Source: Acinetobacter oleivorans DR1 (GTDB lineage Bacteria > Pseudomonadota > Gammaproteobacteria > Pseudomonadales > Moraxellaceae). Taken from it: DNA of 64,000 bases. The number at the start of each line of letters is the position of its first letter. The stretch's first letter is position 1. The stretch is taken from contig NC_014259.1 of assembly GCF_000196795.1 (NCBI RefSeq), forward strand, positions 1,054,001 to 1,118,000, given 5' to 3'. A program made the position numbers and the translations under genes. A model generated the notes under the pieces. It was not told the origin of the DNA and searched no databases. It worked only from the letters and a program-made list of their open reading frames with translations. This document shows, one piece after another, positions 27,374-36,196 of the stretch.

Positions 27374-28767
27374 GTACATCAAATACATCGTCTCCTATGG
27401 ATCAGAACGTATTTGATCCACAAGCTGCTGCTCAAGCACGTGATCGCCGTAAAAAAGTGATTGAAAAGTCATTGGCTAAACGTCACCGTAAAGAAAAAGC
27501 TTTCCGTTTTGCTGGTTTATCGGCAGTTGTTATTGGTCTTGCATTCGTAGCGCTATTGTTTAGCAGTATTTTGGCAAAAGGTTTACCTGCTTTTTGGCAA
27601 ACGAGCATGAATGTTCCAATTTACTTCGATCCGAAAGTAATTGATGCAGGTCCAGTACCTGTACGTACTCAAGGTGAAACACCTGCTCATTACCAAGAGC
27701 GTTATGTCGATTGGCAAACTAAAATGGGTATGGTGGATTGGGATGGCATTATTGTAAATGGAATGATTGCCAAAGATCCTGCACTTGCTAGTGAGCGTGA
27801 TTACTTAAGTAGTCTTTATGCAAGTTCAGAGGCTTATCGTTTACGTGACATGGTTTTTGCAGACCCATCACTCATTGGTAAAAAAGAAAATATTAATTTC
27901 TTGGGCGATGCCAATGTTGATGTCTGGTTAAAAGGTAATATTGACCGTTCATTGCCAGATGATCAGCAACAACTTGAACCAGAAGTACGTAAACTTGCGG
28001 ATGAACTAAAAGCAAAAGGTGTTCTTGAAAATACGTTCAATTTGAACTTGTTTAAGAATCCGGACTCTCGTAGTTCACCAGCAATTAGTGGTCTTGCTGG
28101 CGCATTTATGGGTTCATTATTCATGATGCTGATTGTGATCATTATTGCGATTCCAATTGGTGTTGCCAGCGCAATCTATCTTGAAGAATTTGCTCCAAAG
28201 AATATTGTCACAGACATTATTGAAGTTAACATCAATAACCTTGCTGCTGTTCCTTCAATTGTGTTTGGTTTACTCGGTGCGGCAATTTTTATTGGCTGGA
28301 TGCATTTACCTTTATCGGCTCCGCTAGTCGGTGGTTTAGTTTTAAGTTTGATGACATTACCAACAGTCATTATTACTACGCGTGCTTCATTAAAAGCAGT
28401 GCCACCTTCTATTCGACAAGCCGCACTTGGTTTGGGAGCTTCTAAGTTCCAGACCATTTTCCACCACGTTTTACCATTAGCTTTACCAGGCATTATGACC
28501 GGCTCAATTATTGGTGTTGCTCATGCGCTTGGTGAAACTGCACCTTTACTTTTAATTGGAATGAGTGCATTCGTTGCAAGTATTCCAGCAACACCATTTG
28601 ATCAATCAACTGCATTACCTGTCCAAGTTTACTTATGGCAAGGTAATGAGTTGCGTAACTTCTTCGAAGGCCGTACTGCCGCTGCGATTATCGTACTACT
28701 TGCACTAATGATTGGTCTAAACAGTCTTGCAATTTGGTTACGTAAAAAGTTCGAAGTGCGTTGGTAA
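27370..28767 (+). CDS. pstA: Phosphate ABC transporter permease PstA
   Basis: This 465-residue partner of PstC is again far longer than the E. coli protein (296). It has a polar, basic N terminus (residues 1-50), one hydrophobic segment (about 52-75), a long soluble loop of about 150 residues (about 80-235), then the permease core with its coupling loop IRQAALGLGASKFQTIFHHV near residue 350. The extended layout is that of the long PstA form in Pseudomonas and relatives. The start overlaps the pstC stop; pstB follows by 13 bp. Confidence 0.93.
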   Translation: MSTSNTSSPMDQNVFDPQAAAQARDRRKKVIEKSLAKRHRKEKAFRFAGLSAVVIGLAFVALLFSSILAKGLPAFWQTSMNVPIYFDPKVIDAGPVPVRTQGETPAHYQERYVDWQTKMGMVDWDGIIVNGMIAKDPALASERDYLSSLYASSEAYRLRDMVFADPSLIGKKENINFLGDANVDVWLKGNIDRSLPDDQQQLEPEVRKLADELKAKGVLENTFNLNLFKNPDSRSSPAISGLAGAFMGSLFMMLIVIIIAIPIGVASAIYLEEFAPKNIVTDIIEVNINNLAAVPSIVFGLLGAAIFIGWMHLPLSAPLVGGLVLSLMTLPTVIITTRASLKAVPPSIRQAALGLGASKFQTIFHHVLPLALPGIMTGSIIGVAHALGETAPLLLIGMSAFVASIPATPFDQSTALPVQVYLWQGNELRNFFEGRTAAAIIVLLALMIGLNSLAIWLRKKFEVRW

Positions 28768-28780
28768 TAGAGGATAAATA

Positions 28781-29683
28781 ATGAATACTATTGATATTAC
28801 GAATTCCTTAGAAAAGGATAAGTTAGTGAACACTGAACAATCTCAATTTACAGATAAATCGCAGAATCATGGCACTTCGTATGTTTCGCATTTTGAACCA
28901 CAAACTTCAAAAAAGCAGAACTCAACCGAAATCAAAATTAGTGCACAAGATGCCCATGTTTATTATGGTGATTTTGAAGCGATTAAAGGTATTGACCTCG
29001 ATATTTACAAGAACGAAGTTATTGCTTTTATTGGACCGTCAGGTTGTGGTAAATCTACCTTTCTTCGTACGATAAATCGTATGAATGACACCATTGATGG
29101 TTGCCGTGTGACAGGTAAAATTACACTCGATAACCACAATATTTATGATCCAAACCTTGATGTCGTATTATTACGTGCTCAGGTTGGTATGGTATTCCAA
29201 AAGCCAAACCCGTTCCCTAAAACTATTTTTGATAACGTGGCTTACGGCCCTAAACTTCACGGTCTAGCGCGCGATAAATATGATCTTGAAGAAATTGTTG
29301 AAAATAGCTTACGTAAAGCGGGTCTATGGGACGAAGTGAAGGACCGTTTGAATCAACCGGGTACTGGTTTATCAGGTGGTCAGCAACAACGTTTATGTAT
29401 TGCTCGTACGATTGCAGTAAGTCCAGAAGTGATTTTGATGGATGAGCCATGTTCTGCGCTTGACCCAATCGCAACAGCAAAAATCGAAGAATTAATTTCT
29501 GAATTATCAACGCAATATACAATTGTTATTGTGACTCACTCAATGCAACAAGCGGCACGTGTATCTGATCGTACTGCTTATTTCCATTTAGGTGATTTGA
29601 TTGAAGTTAACTCAACTGAAAAAGTCTTTACTCAACCTGACCACCAGTTGACGGAAGCTTATATTACTGGACGATTCGGTTAA
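28781..29683 (+). CDS. pstB: Phosphate ABC transporter ATP-binding protein PstB
   Basis: This 300-residue ATPase energises PstCA. It has Walker A in GPSGCGKST, the PstB hallmark QKPNPFPKTIFDNVAYGP, the ABC signature LSGGQQQRL, Walker B in VILMDEPCSALDP, and the switch histidine in IVIVTHSMQQA. An additional N-terminal stretch of about 45 polar residues precedes the domain compared with the 257-residue E. coli protein. The operon stops here at a terminator and has no phoU. Confidence 0.95.
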   Translation: MNTIDITNSLEKDKLVNTEQSQFTDKSQNHGTSYVSHFEPQTSKKQNSTEIKISAQDAHVYYGDFEAIKGIDLDIYKNEVIAFIGPSGCGKSTFLRTINRMNDTIDGCRVTGKITLDNHNIYDPNLDVVLLRAQVGMVFQKPNPFPKTIFDNVAYGPKLHGLARDKYDLEEIVENSLRKAGLWDEVKDRLNQPGTGLSGGQQQRLCIARTIAVSPEVILMDEPCSALDPIATAKIEELISELSTQYTIVIVTHSMQQAARVSDRTAYFHLGDLIEVNSTEKVFTQPDHQLTEAYITGRFG

Positions 29684-29696
29684 TTAGTCATCCATA

Positions 29697-29724
29697 TAAA
29701 AAAAGAGCCATGTGCTCTTTTTTT
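29697..29724 (+). terminator. Rho-independent terminator after pstB
   Basis: AAAAAAAGAGC, loop catgt, GCTCTTTTTTT, 13 bp after the stop codon. Confidence 0.9.
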
Positions 29725-29829
29725 ATTTTATAAATGAAAATGACTCTATTTTGCAAAAACGCTATTGAATTTTAATCAAAACGACCACATCTTAAGGCTA
29801 TAAAAGATAACTTATGAGCTTAGAATTTT

Positions 29830-30792
29830 ATGTTATTCCATTTGCCTAAACTCCCTGCAGAAATACGTGTGAGTCATTTAAATGCACGTGTAAATGAACA
29901 GAGAAAAAAAATTGCACAAACAACTGCAAGCCGTTTAGAACTTTTACAATTGGCTCAACAACTTGCTAAAGAAGCTAAAATTCGCCGTAAAAATAATCAA
30001 AAAATCTTTGTTTTAGATTTTAAGGGTGATATTCAAGCTTCAGCAGTTGAAAATATACGAGAAGAAATAACCCTCATTTTAGCAACTGCTAAAGCAGGTC
30101 GTGACCGTGTTGTCGTTCGCCTTGAAAGCCCGGGTGGCATGGTACATGGCTATGGTCTAGCAGCAGCTCAATTGGTACGCTTACGCGATGCAGGCTTCCA
30201 TTTGACGATTTGCGTAGACAAAGTAGCAGCAAGTGGCGGCTACATGATGGCATGTATTGCAAATGAAATTATTGCAGCGCCGTTTGCTATTGTTGGTTCA
30301 ATTGGTGTGGTTGCTCAAGTTCCAAACTTTAACCGTCTTTTAAAACAACACAATGTAGATTTCGAGCTTTACACAGCAGGGCAATATAAGCGTACTGTCA
30401 CGATGTTTGGTGAAAATACCCCTGAAGGTAAAGCTAAGTTCGAAGAAGAGCTTCAACAAACTCATGTGTTATTTAAACACTTTGTAGAAAAGTACCGTCC
30501 ACAACTTAATGTTGATAAAGTGGCAACAGGTGAGCATTGGTATGGTGAAGATGCGCTAGAGCTAAACCTTGTTGATAAATTACAAACATCTGATGAGTAT
30601 CTATTAGCGTTATTACCACAACATGATGTTTATGTGATTAATACACGTAAGAAAGCGACCTTAGGCGAAAAGTTAGGTTTACAGGCGGCTCAAATGGCAG
30701 ATAGCTTGATTCCGGCTGTAATGAATAAAGTTGCAGACACTTTGGCCAAAGCCAATTCAACCTTAGTACAAATGCGTGATACTAGATTTTAA
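29830..30792 (+). CDS. sohB: SohB-like S49 family peptidase
   Basis: This 320-residue protein belongs to the protease IV/SohB family of Ser-Lys peptidases. From residue 59 (VLDFKGDIQAS) it follows E. coli SohB closely: LESPGGMVHGYGLAAAQL, the catalytic serine in VDKVAASGGYMMAC, SPF-like AAPFAIVGSIGVVAQ, the general-base lysine in GQYKRTV, and GEHWYGEDAL. Unlike E. coli SohB, no N-terminal membrane segment is visible; residues 1-55 are polar and basic. The protein could therefore be cytoplasmic or peripherally membrane-bound. The ribosome site is weak, so an alternative upstream start cannot be excluded, though none in frame adds a hydrophobic stretch. Confidence 0.85.
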   Translation: MLFHLPKLPAEIRVSHLNARVNEQRKKIAQTTASRLELLQLAQQLAKEAKIRRKNNQKIFVLDFKGDIQASAVENIREEITLILATAKAGRDRVVVRLESPGGMVHGYGLAAAQLVRLRDAGFHLTICVDKVAASGGYMMACIANEIIAAPFAIVGSIGVVAQVPNFNRLLKQHNVDFELYTAGQYKRTVTMFGENTPEGKAKFEEELQQTHVLFKHFVEKYRPQLNVDKVATGEHWYGEDALELNLVDKLQTSDEYLLALLPQHDVYVINTRKKATLGEKLGLQAAQMADSLIPAVMNKVADTLAKANSTLVQMRDTRF

Positions 30793-30805
30793 TTAAGCTA
30801 AATTT

Positions 30806-30838
30806 TGAAAAAGAGAGTGCCTGTAAGGGTGCTCTTTT
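30806..30838 (+). terminator. Probable terminator after sohB
   Basis: AAAAAGAGAGTGCC, loop tgtaa, GGGTGCTCTTTTTTT form an imperfect stem followed by a T-run. Confidence 0.7.
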
Positions 30839-30929
30839 TTTATGTGAGTGATGAAAGAAATTTGATTAATATTTGTTTAAGTTTCAATTGTAAAAGTTAT
30901 AGTTAACTTTTCACTTCTGAGTTTTTGTG

Positions 30930-31547
30930 ATGTCAAAAACATGGCCACACATTGATCTTCTCATACGTATTTTACATATCATTATTATGCTTGGTTTTAT
31001 TGGTGCTTACTTCACAGGAGACAATGAAGATCTGCACCAAGTCCATATGATGTTTGGTTACGTACTTCTTATTAGTATTACTGCGCGAGTGATCTGGCAT
31101 TTTTTGAGTCCACGTATTTCAAGTACAACACCGTTCGGTATTAAAAAGCGAAGTAACATAGCGATAAATGCGGTCAAAAAATCCTTAAGTCATTCAAACT
31201 TTAAGAGTATTTTTTCTAAAAATTCAATTCATTCAATCAGTATTGCACTTTTTCAAACTTCAATTGTACTTATATTTCTCGTGATTCCAATTGTGGTGGG
31301 GCTAGGGTATGCGACTGAACATGTTAATTTTTCTTTGAAAGACCTACACGAATTTTTTGCAAACTTGTTTCTAGCTTTGGTTTTATTGCATGTTTCAACT
31401 CTTATTCTAAATAGCATTTTTGCAAAACGTTTTCAGGGCTGGAGTATGCTAAAAATGACCTTGTTAGATGCGAAAATAACTAAATTTGCTGCTTTATTTC
31501 TTTTGATTCTGATAGGTACTTTTAGCTTCTTTTACTTACGAATGTAA
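30930..31547 (+). CDS. Cytochrome b561-like membrane protein
   Basis: This protein of about 205 residues has four to five hydrophobic segments and the four-helix cytochrome b561/Ni-Fe-hydrogenase b-type pattern. Candidate haem histidines sit in RILHIIIM (helix 1), HQVHMMFGY and VIWHFLS (helix 2), DLHEFFANLF (helix 3) and LLHVST (helix 4). Members shuttle electrons between quinones and periplasmic partners. The partner here is unknown. I chose ATG at 30930 over the adjoining GTG at 30927. It is a single gene. Confidence 0.75.
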   Translation: MSKTWPHIDLLIRILHIIIMLGFIGAYFTGDNEDLHQVHMMFGYVLLISITARVIWHFLSPRISSTTPFGIKKRSNIAINAVKKSLSHSNFKSIFSKNSIHSISIALFQTSIVLIFLVIPIVVGLGYATEHVNFSLKDLHEFFANLFLALVLLHVSTLILNSIFAKRFQGWSMLKMTLLDAKITKFAALFLLILIGTFSFFYLRM

Positions 31548-31792
31548 ATGATAGCCTTAATATATGAGAGATTTAGTAAATACTCGAACACGGTGAAATT
31601 TAAGCTTGATATGAGTTTTATGAGAAATAGATATTTTAATTAAAAGTCAAAAATAATTATTGATAAACATGCTTTTTGAATTGTGATAAACACATGGTTT
31701 TGATATTTTAAACAGCAATAAAATAGCTTTTAGATGAATCATTTAAAAAGTTAGACATTTAAAAATATAACTGAAATTCAGGATAGGAAATA

Positions 31793-33991
31793 ATGACAAG
31801 AATAATTGTGGCATCCAAAGAGGGTTTGGACGTTCTACAAGATGGTCAGCTCAATAAAGTGGTTTTAAACCAACCAGCAATCATTCAAATTGGTGTAAGT
31901 CAAAAAGATATAGCATCGATGGAAAAGCAAGGTGGAAGTCTTATCATCCATTTAAAAAATGGTGAAACCCTTGTTTTAGAAAATTTCTTTAATGAAGCAA
32001 CAAATACAACAGACCATTCACTTGTTTTTCCGACTGAACACGGAAAATTTGTTGAAGCCCAATTCGACGCACAAGGTAAGGTGATCGACTATACAGGTTT
32101 AAACCATGTCACAGATTTAGCCTATACAAGCACTAGCCAACCAGCTTCAACAATAGCGGTTGATGATTCTCCAACGTTTTCGATGGGTAATGTGTTAAAA
32201 GCTGGTTTAGCAGTTTTAGCTGCTGAAGGTTTATATTTGTGGGCTTTTGATAAAGATGACAAAGATGATTCTTCAGGACCTGTAGATATCTTGGCACCTG
32301 CTGCACCGACTGCTACTGTTGCCGATGATACCGTTACGGTTACTGGTAAAGCAGAAGCAAATGCAAAAATTTATATTAAAGATGCTGCTGGTAATACGGT
32401 CGCAACGGGTGTTGCAGATGCAAGTGGTAATTTTACAATTAAACTCGATAAGCCTTTAGCAAATGGAAATAAATTAAATATTTTAGCTGAGGATGCTGCG
32501 GGTAATATTTCTAAACCAGGTCTTGTAACTGGTACTAAAGACACAATTGCGCCAGATGCTCCTCAGGCTCAATTAAATGAAGATGGTTCGATCTTAGATG
32601 GTAAAACTGAAGCGAATGCTACTGTAAATGTCTATGATGCTAGCGGAACATTATTAGGAACTGTAAAAGCAAACTCAGAAGGAATCTTTTCTTTAAAGCT
32701 AACTCCACCTTTGACGAGTGAAGCTGGTGGTAAAGTCATTGCTCAGGATGCTGCCGGAAATAAATCTGAAGCAACACCCATTTTTGCAGGTAAAGATACT
32801 ATTCCGCCAGCAGCTCCTTTAATTGAAGTAAATAAAGAAGGAACAGTGGTTGAAGGAAAAACAGAGGCTAATGCAAAAGTTCAGATAAAAGATCCTGATG
32901 GTAAAGTCATTGGAACTGGTACGGCAAATGCGCAAGGTGAGTTTCAAATTACGCTTTCTTCTGCCTTAAAAGAATCACAAAAGGCGACAATCATTGTTGA
33001 AGATGCAGCAGGGAATAAATCTAAGCCTTTAGAAGTCACTTCTGGCTATGACACCATAGCGCCAGATAAACCTACAGCTCAAGTGAATGCAGACGGAACT
33101 TCAGTTACTGGTACAGCTGAGCCCAATGCAAAAATAGAAATCAAAAACTCAGCAGATAAGGTTATTGGTACTGGAACAGCAGATGCGAATGGAAAATTTA
33201 CAATCGCGATTTCTCCTGCTTTAACCGATAGCTTAAAAGGTTCAGTAATAGCAACCGATAGTTCTGGAAATAAATCTACTGCGCTGGAAATTGTTGGGAG
33301 TGATAAAGATACGATTCCGCCTGCTAAGCCTGTGTTAAGAGGTTTAGATGATGATGTAGGGCCTCTAAAAGGAGCAATTACAGCAGGTTCTGAAACCGAT
33401 GATGCTAAACCAAAATTTACTGTTCAAGTTGAAGCTAACGCAACCTTAACTATTTATGATAATGGAGTCGCAATTTCCATTCTTAAAGTTGGTCAAGTAG
33501 ATGCAAATAAATATTGGTCATTTATGCTTGATAAAGATTTAGCCATTGGTAAACATACGATTACTTTCGTGCAAACAGATGTAGCTGGGCTGACGAGTGA
33601 AGTGAGTTCACCATTTACCTTTTATGTCGTCGCACCAAAAGTGGCGAGTACGAGTGAAGTTGTCAGTAGTGATGTAAATGAAGTGGTTCCTTCTGTGGCG
33701 GATAGTGTCGGATTAAATACATTAAAGTTAGCGCAAACTACAACCAATGAAACGACTAGTCAGCAGCAAAAATCTGTGGCATTAGATGATTTATTAAAAA
33801 GTTCTTCAACGGATGCTTCTGACCCAATCGCAAAAATTTTATCTGCAACAGACTCTAAACCTGTAGTGAATGAGCAGAGCGAAGTAAATAATACAGCGAG
33901 TGATGTCACAACGAATCTAGAACAGCCTCTACCAAATACGACTTCTTCAGATTTATCAAATCTGTTAGATCAAACTTATTCAGTCGTCTAA
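31793..33991 (+). CDS. Bap-like surface protein with BapA prefix and Ig-like repeats (Blp2-like)
   Basis: This 732-residue protein lacks a classical signal peptide. Residues 1-125 match the BapA/LapF-type prefix (MTRIIVASKEGLDVL, GGSLIIHLKNGETLVLENFF), followed by the characteristic short hydrophobic stretch (133-151) and an Asp-rich segment. Four Ig-like bacterial repeats of about 84 residues (169-508) each contain an AxxNAKVxIKD and DAAGNKS pattern, then comes a diverged fifth domain (509-613). The C terminus (about 620-732) is Ser/Thr/Asn-rich and ends in a hydrophobic LSNLLDQTYSVV, consistent with type I secretion. The size suits the short Blp2 described in Acinetobacter; adhesion or biofilm function is inferred. 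No secretion genes are adjacent. Confidence 0.82.
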   Translation: MTRIIVASKEGLDVLQDGQLNKVVLNQPAIIQIGVSQKDIASMEKQGGSLIIHLKNGETLVLENFFNEATNTTDHSLVFPTEHGKFVEAQFDAQGKVIDYTGLNHVTDLAYTSTSQPASTIAVDDSPTFSMGNVLKAGLAVLAAEGLYLWAFDKDDKDDSSGPVDILAPAAPTATVADDTVTVTGKAEANAKIYIKDAAGNTVATGVADASGNFTIKLDKPLANGNKLNILAEDAAGNISKPGLVTGTKDTIAPDAPQAQLNEDGSILDGKTEANATVNVYDASGTLLGTVKANSEGIFSLKLTPPLTSEAGGKVIAQDAAGNKSEATPIFAGKDTIPPAAPLIEVNKEGTVVEGKTEANAKVQIKDPDGKVIGTGTANAQGEFQITLSSALKESQKATIIVEDAAGNKSKPLEVTSGYDTIAPDKPTAQVNADGTSVTGTAEPNAKIEIKNSADKVIGTGTADANGKFTIAISPALTDSLKGSVIATDSSGNKSTALEIVGSDKDTIPPAKPVLRGLDDDVGPLKGAITAGSETDDAKPKFTVQVEANATLTIYDNGVAISILKVGQVDANKYWSFMLDKDLAIGKHTITFVQTDVAGLTSEVSSPFTFYVVAPKVASTSEVVSSDVNEVVPSVADSVGLNTLKLAQTTTNETTSQQQKSVALDDLLKSSSTDASDPIAKILSATDSKPVVNEQSEVNNTASDVTTNLEQPLPNTTSSDLSNLLDQTYSVV
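32297..33316 (+). repeat. Four tandem Ig-like coding repeats in the Bap-like gene
   Basis: Four units of about 252-258 bp encode consecutive domains, each opening with a TIAPDAP- or TIPPAAP-type linker and ending in DAAGNKS plus a TG-rich linker. The first (residues 169-252) and third (338-422) are the most alike in layout. Nucleotide identity is moderate, so the units have diverged beyond easy recombination. Confidence 0.75.
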
Positions 33992-34001
33992 AAAATTTTT
34001 A

Positions 34002-34029
34002 AAAAAAGCGCTCATTGAGCGCTTTTTTT
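34002..34029. terminator. Bidirectional terminator between Bap-like and YjdF-like genes
   Basis: AAAAAAGCGCTC, loop att, GAGCGCTTTTTTT between convergent stop codons. Confidence 0.92.
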
Positions 34030-34031
34030 AT

Positions 34032-34670
34032 TTATGAATTATTTATTTTAGGTGTTTTTATAAGAGCTACGAATCCATAGAGAATTGCACCGATCGTTGC
34101 TAATAACATATCTTTATGGGCATCCCACATGTCGCCTTGTTGGCCATTATAATTTTCGGCTTGCTCTGGCGATAAGCCAATCGCAATTACCCACTCAATG
34201 AGTTCATAAAAGACACTAGATGCCATGACGAATTGGATCACAAGTAAAAACAGAGTAAAAGGTCGAGCTGTCGGTAACCAAACTTGAAAAACTCGATAAA
34301 TAAGAGGGTAGAGTAAAACTCCATAGGCAAGATGAACTAAACGATCATACATGTTACGAGACCATCCCATGTATTGATCTAGATTAAAATTGAATATCTG
34401 TTGAATCCAGTCATTGTATGGAACATATGAGTACAGGTAGTGTGCACCGATAATATGGATGAGCAAAAAACCTAAATAGAAAGTAAAACTTAAATAATCG
34501 AGACCAATCTTTTTAAAAATAATAAATAAGAGGACTAACATAAAAATTGTACCCACCTGATGAAGTAAATAAGCTTCAAATTCAAGGGGCTGAATGCCAG
34601 ACAATATGATGGCAATAAAAATAATGCCAAGAGCAATATAGTGTTTAAGTTTGAATTGTTTTTCGATCAT
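34032..34670 (-). CDS. DUF2238 (YjdF-type) membrane protein
   Basis: This 212-residue protein has about six hydrophobic segments and the family signature toward the C terminus: FYELIEWVIAIGLSPEQAENY, then GQQGDMWDAHKDMLLATIGA. An intramembrane acidic residue and the conserved DRLVH are also present. The function of YjdF proteins is unknown. It is convergent with the Bap-like gene and follows purB on the same strand, but a terminator separates them. Confidence 0.78.
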   Translation of the reverse strand: MIEKQFKLKHYIALGIIFIAIILSGIQPLEFEAYLLHQVGTIFMLVLLFIIFKKIGLDYLSFTFYLGFLLIHIIGAHYLYSYVPYNDWIQQIFNFNLDQYMGWSRNMYDRLVHLAYGVLLYPLIYRVFQVWLPTARPFTLFLLVIQFVMASSVFYELIEWVIAIGLSPEQAENYNGQQGDMWDAHKDMLLATIGAILYGFVALIKTPKINNS

Positions 34671-34709
34671 TTTAGAAATATAACTTTATTGTGCTTTATA
34701 TCAGTGTAA

Positions 34710-34741
34710 TAAAAAAGCGAAGCCGAAGCTCCGCTTTTTAT
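34710..34741 (-). terminator. Rho-independent terminator after purB
   Basis: On the minus strand, AAAAAGCGGAGC, short loop, then GCTTCGCTTTTTT, 12 bp after the purB stop. Confidence 0.88.
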
Positions 34742-34752
34742 GAAGTTTTTAA

Positions 34753-36141
34753 TTAGATTTTGCTAATTAAATCGTTAATTTGTTTAGCTTGTTCAGCTGC
34801 ATTACCTGTGTAAGTTGCAGGAGTAAGTTCAGCTAAACGTGCGCGCTCTTCGCTTGGTACTTGAGAAAGTTCATCGCCATTTACGAAGTTAACCATCATG
34901 TCGCGAGTCATTGCTTGACCACGAGTTAATGCTTTTAACTTTTCATATGGTTTTTCAACGTTATAACGACGCATAACAGTTTGAATTGGCTCTGCTAAAA
35001 CTTCTTGAGCTTGATCAAGATCTTCAAGTAAACGGTTTGCATTGAGCTCAAGTTTACCAACACCTTTTAAACACGCATCAAAAGCAATTAAACTTTGCGC
35101 AAAACCAACACCCATATTACGAAGTACAGTAGAGTCAGTTAAGTCACGCTGCCAGCGAGAAATTGGTAATTTTTCGCCTAAGTGTGCCAATACAGCATTC
35201 GCAATACCTAAGTTACCTTCAGAGTTTTCAAAGTCAATTGGGTTAACTTTGTGTGGCATAGTTGAAGAACCAACTTCACCATCTTTCAATCTTTGTTTGA
35301 AGTAACCTAAAGAAATGTAACCCCATACGTCACGGTTAAAGTCGATTAAAATCGTATTAAAGCGACGTAACGCATCAAACAACTCTGCCATGTAGTCATG
35401 TGGTTCGATTTGTGTCGTGTACGGGTTGAATGTTAAACCTAAAGATTCAACAAATGCTTGAGCATGTGCAGCCCAGTCAACATCTGGGTAAGCTGAAAGG
35501 TGAGCATTGTAGTTACCTACAGCACCATTGATTTTGCCGAGTAGCTCAACATTTTCAAACTGTTTAATTTGGCGAGCTAAACGGTATGCAACGTTCGCCA
35601 TTTCTTTACCCAAAGTTGTTGGGCTTGCAGTTTGACCGTGTGTACGAGACAACATTGGTTGTTCAGCGTGAGCTGTTGCTAAAGTAGAGATCGCATTTAA
35701 AATTTGCTTCATGCTTGATACTAAAACTTCGCGGCCGTTTTTAAGCATAAGTGCATGAGACAAGTTATTGATGTCTTCTGAAGTACATGCAAAGTGAATG
35801 AATTCACCTGCATTTTGTAATTCAGCGATACTTGCGATTTTCTCTTTTAAGAAATATTCAACAGCTTTTACATCATGGTTAGTTGTACGCTCAATTTCTT
35901 TAATGCGGTTAGCATCTTCTTCAGAAAAGTTGCTAACAATTGCATCTAAAGCTGCATTTGTTTCATTTGAAAAAGGAGCAACTTCAACAATTTCTGGACG
36001 GTTAGAAAGTGCTTGTAACCAACGCACTTCTACAGTGACACGAGCATGAATTAAACCAAACTCAGAAAGAAAAGGGCGTAGCGCATCACATTTGCTGGCA
36101 TAACGTCCATCTAATGGTGATAGTGCGGTTAAAGCGTTCAT
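34753..36141 (-). CDS. purB: Adenylosuccinate lyase PurB
   Basis: This 462-residue enzyme of the fumarase superfamily works twice in purine synthesis, cleaving SAICAR and adenylosuccinate with release of fumarate. It has the N-terminal LTALSPLDGRYASK, the FACTSEDINN and SRTHGQTASPT motifs, and the superfamily signature GSSTMPHKVNPIDFEN with the mobile catalytic serine loop. Length is as in E. coli. It is the last gene of a minus-strand unit nudJ-mnmA-hflD-purB, the order found in E. coli too. A 55-bp gap to hflD allows co-transcription. Confidence 0.96.
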   Translation of the reverse strand: MNALTALSPLDGRYASKCDALRPFLSEFGLIHARVTVEVRWLQALSNRPEIVEVAPFSNETNAALDAIVSNFSEEDANRIKEIERTTNHDVKAVEYFLKEKIASIAELQNAGEFIHFACTSEDINNLSHALMLKNGREVLVSSMKQILNAISTLATAHAEQPMLSRTHGQTASPTTLGKEMANVAYRLARQIKQFENVELLGKINGAVGNYNAHLSAYPDVDWAAHAQAFVESLGLTFNPYTTQIEPHDYMAELFDALRRFNTILIDFNRDVWGYISLGYFKQRLKDGEVGSSTMPHKVNPIDFENSEGNLGIANAVLAHLGEKLPISRWQRDLTDSTVLRNMGVGFAQSLIAFDACLKGVGKLELNANRLLEDLDQAQEVLAEPIQTVMRRYNVEKPYEKLKALTRGQAMTRDMMVNFVNGDELSQVPSEERARLAELTPATYTGNAAEQAKQINDLISKI

Positions 36142-36196
36142 AACGATTCCTTAATGTTGGAATAAACATAAAACAAAAAATAATCTCTTTACAGCC

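Noticed and set aside
29814..29849. Eleven-codon upstream frame overlapping the sohB start
   Set aside because: It has no ribosome site and no evident regulatory content; probably chance.
34753..36141. Plus-strand frames within purB
   Set aside because: They mirror the codon pattern of purB and encode no recognisable product.
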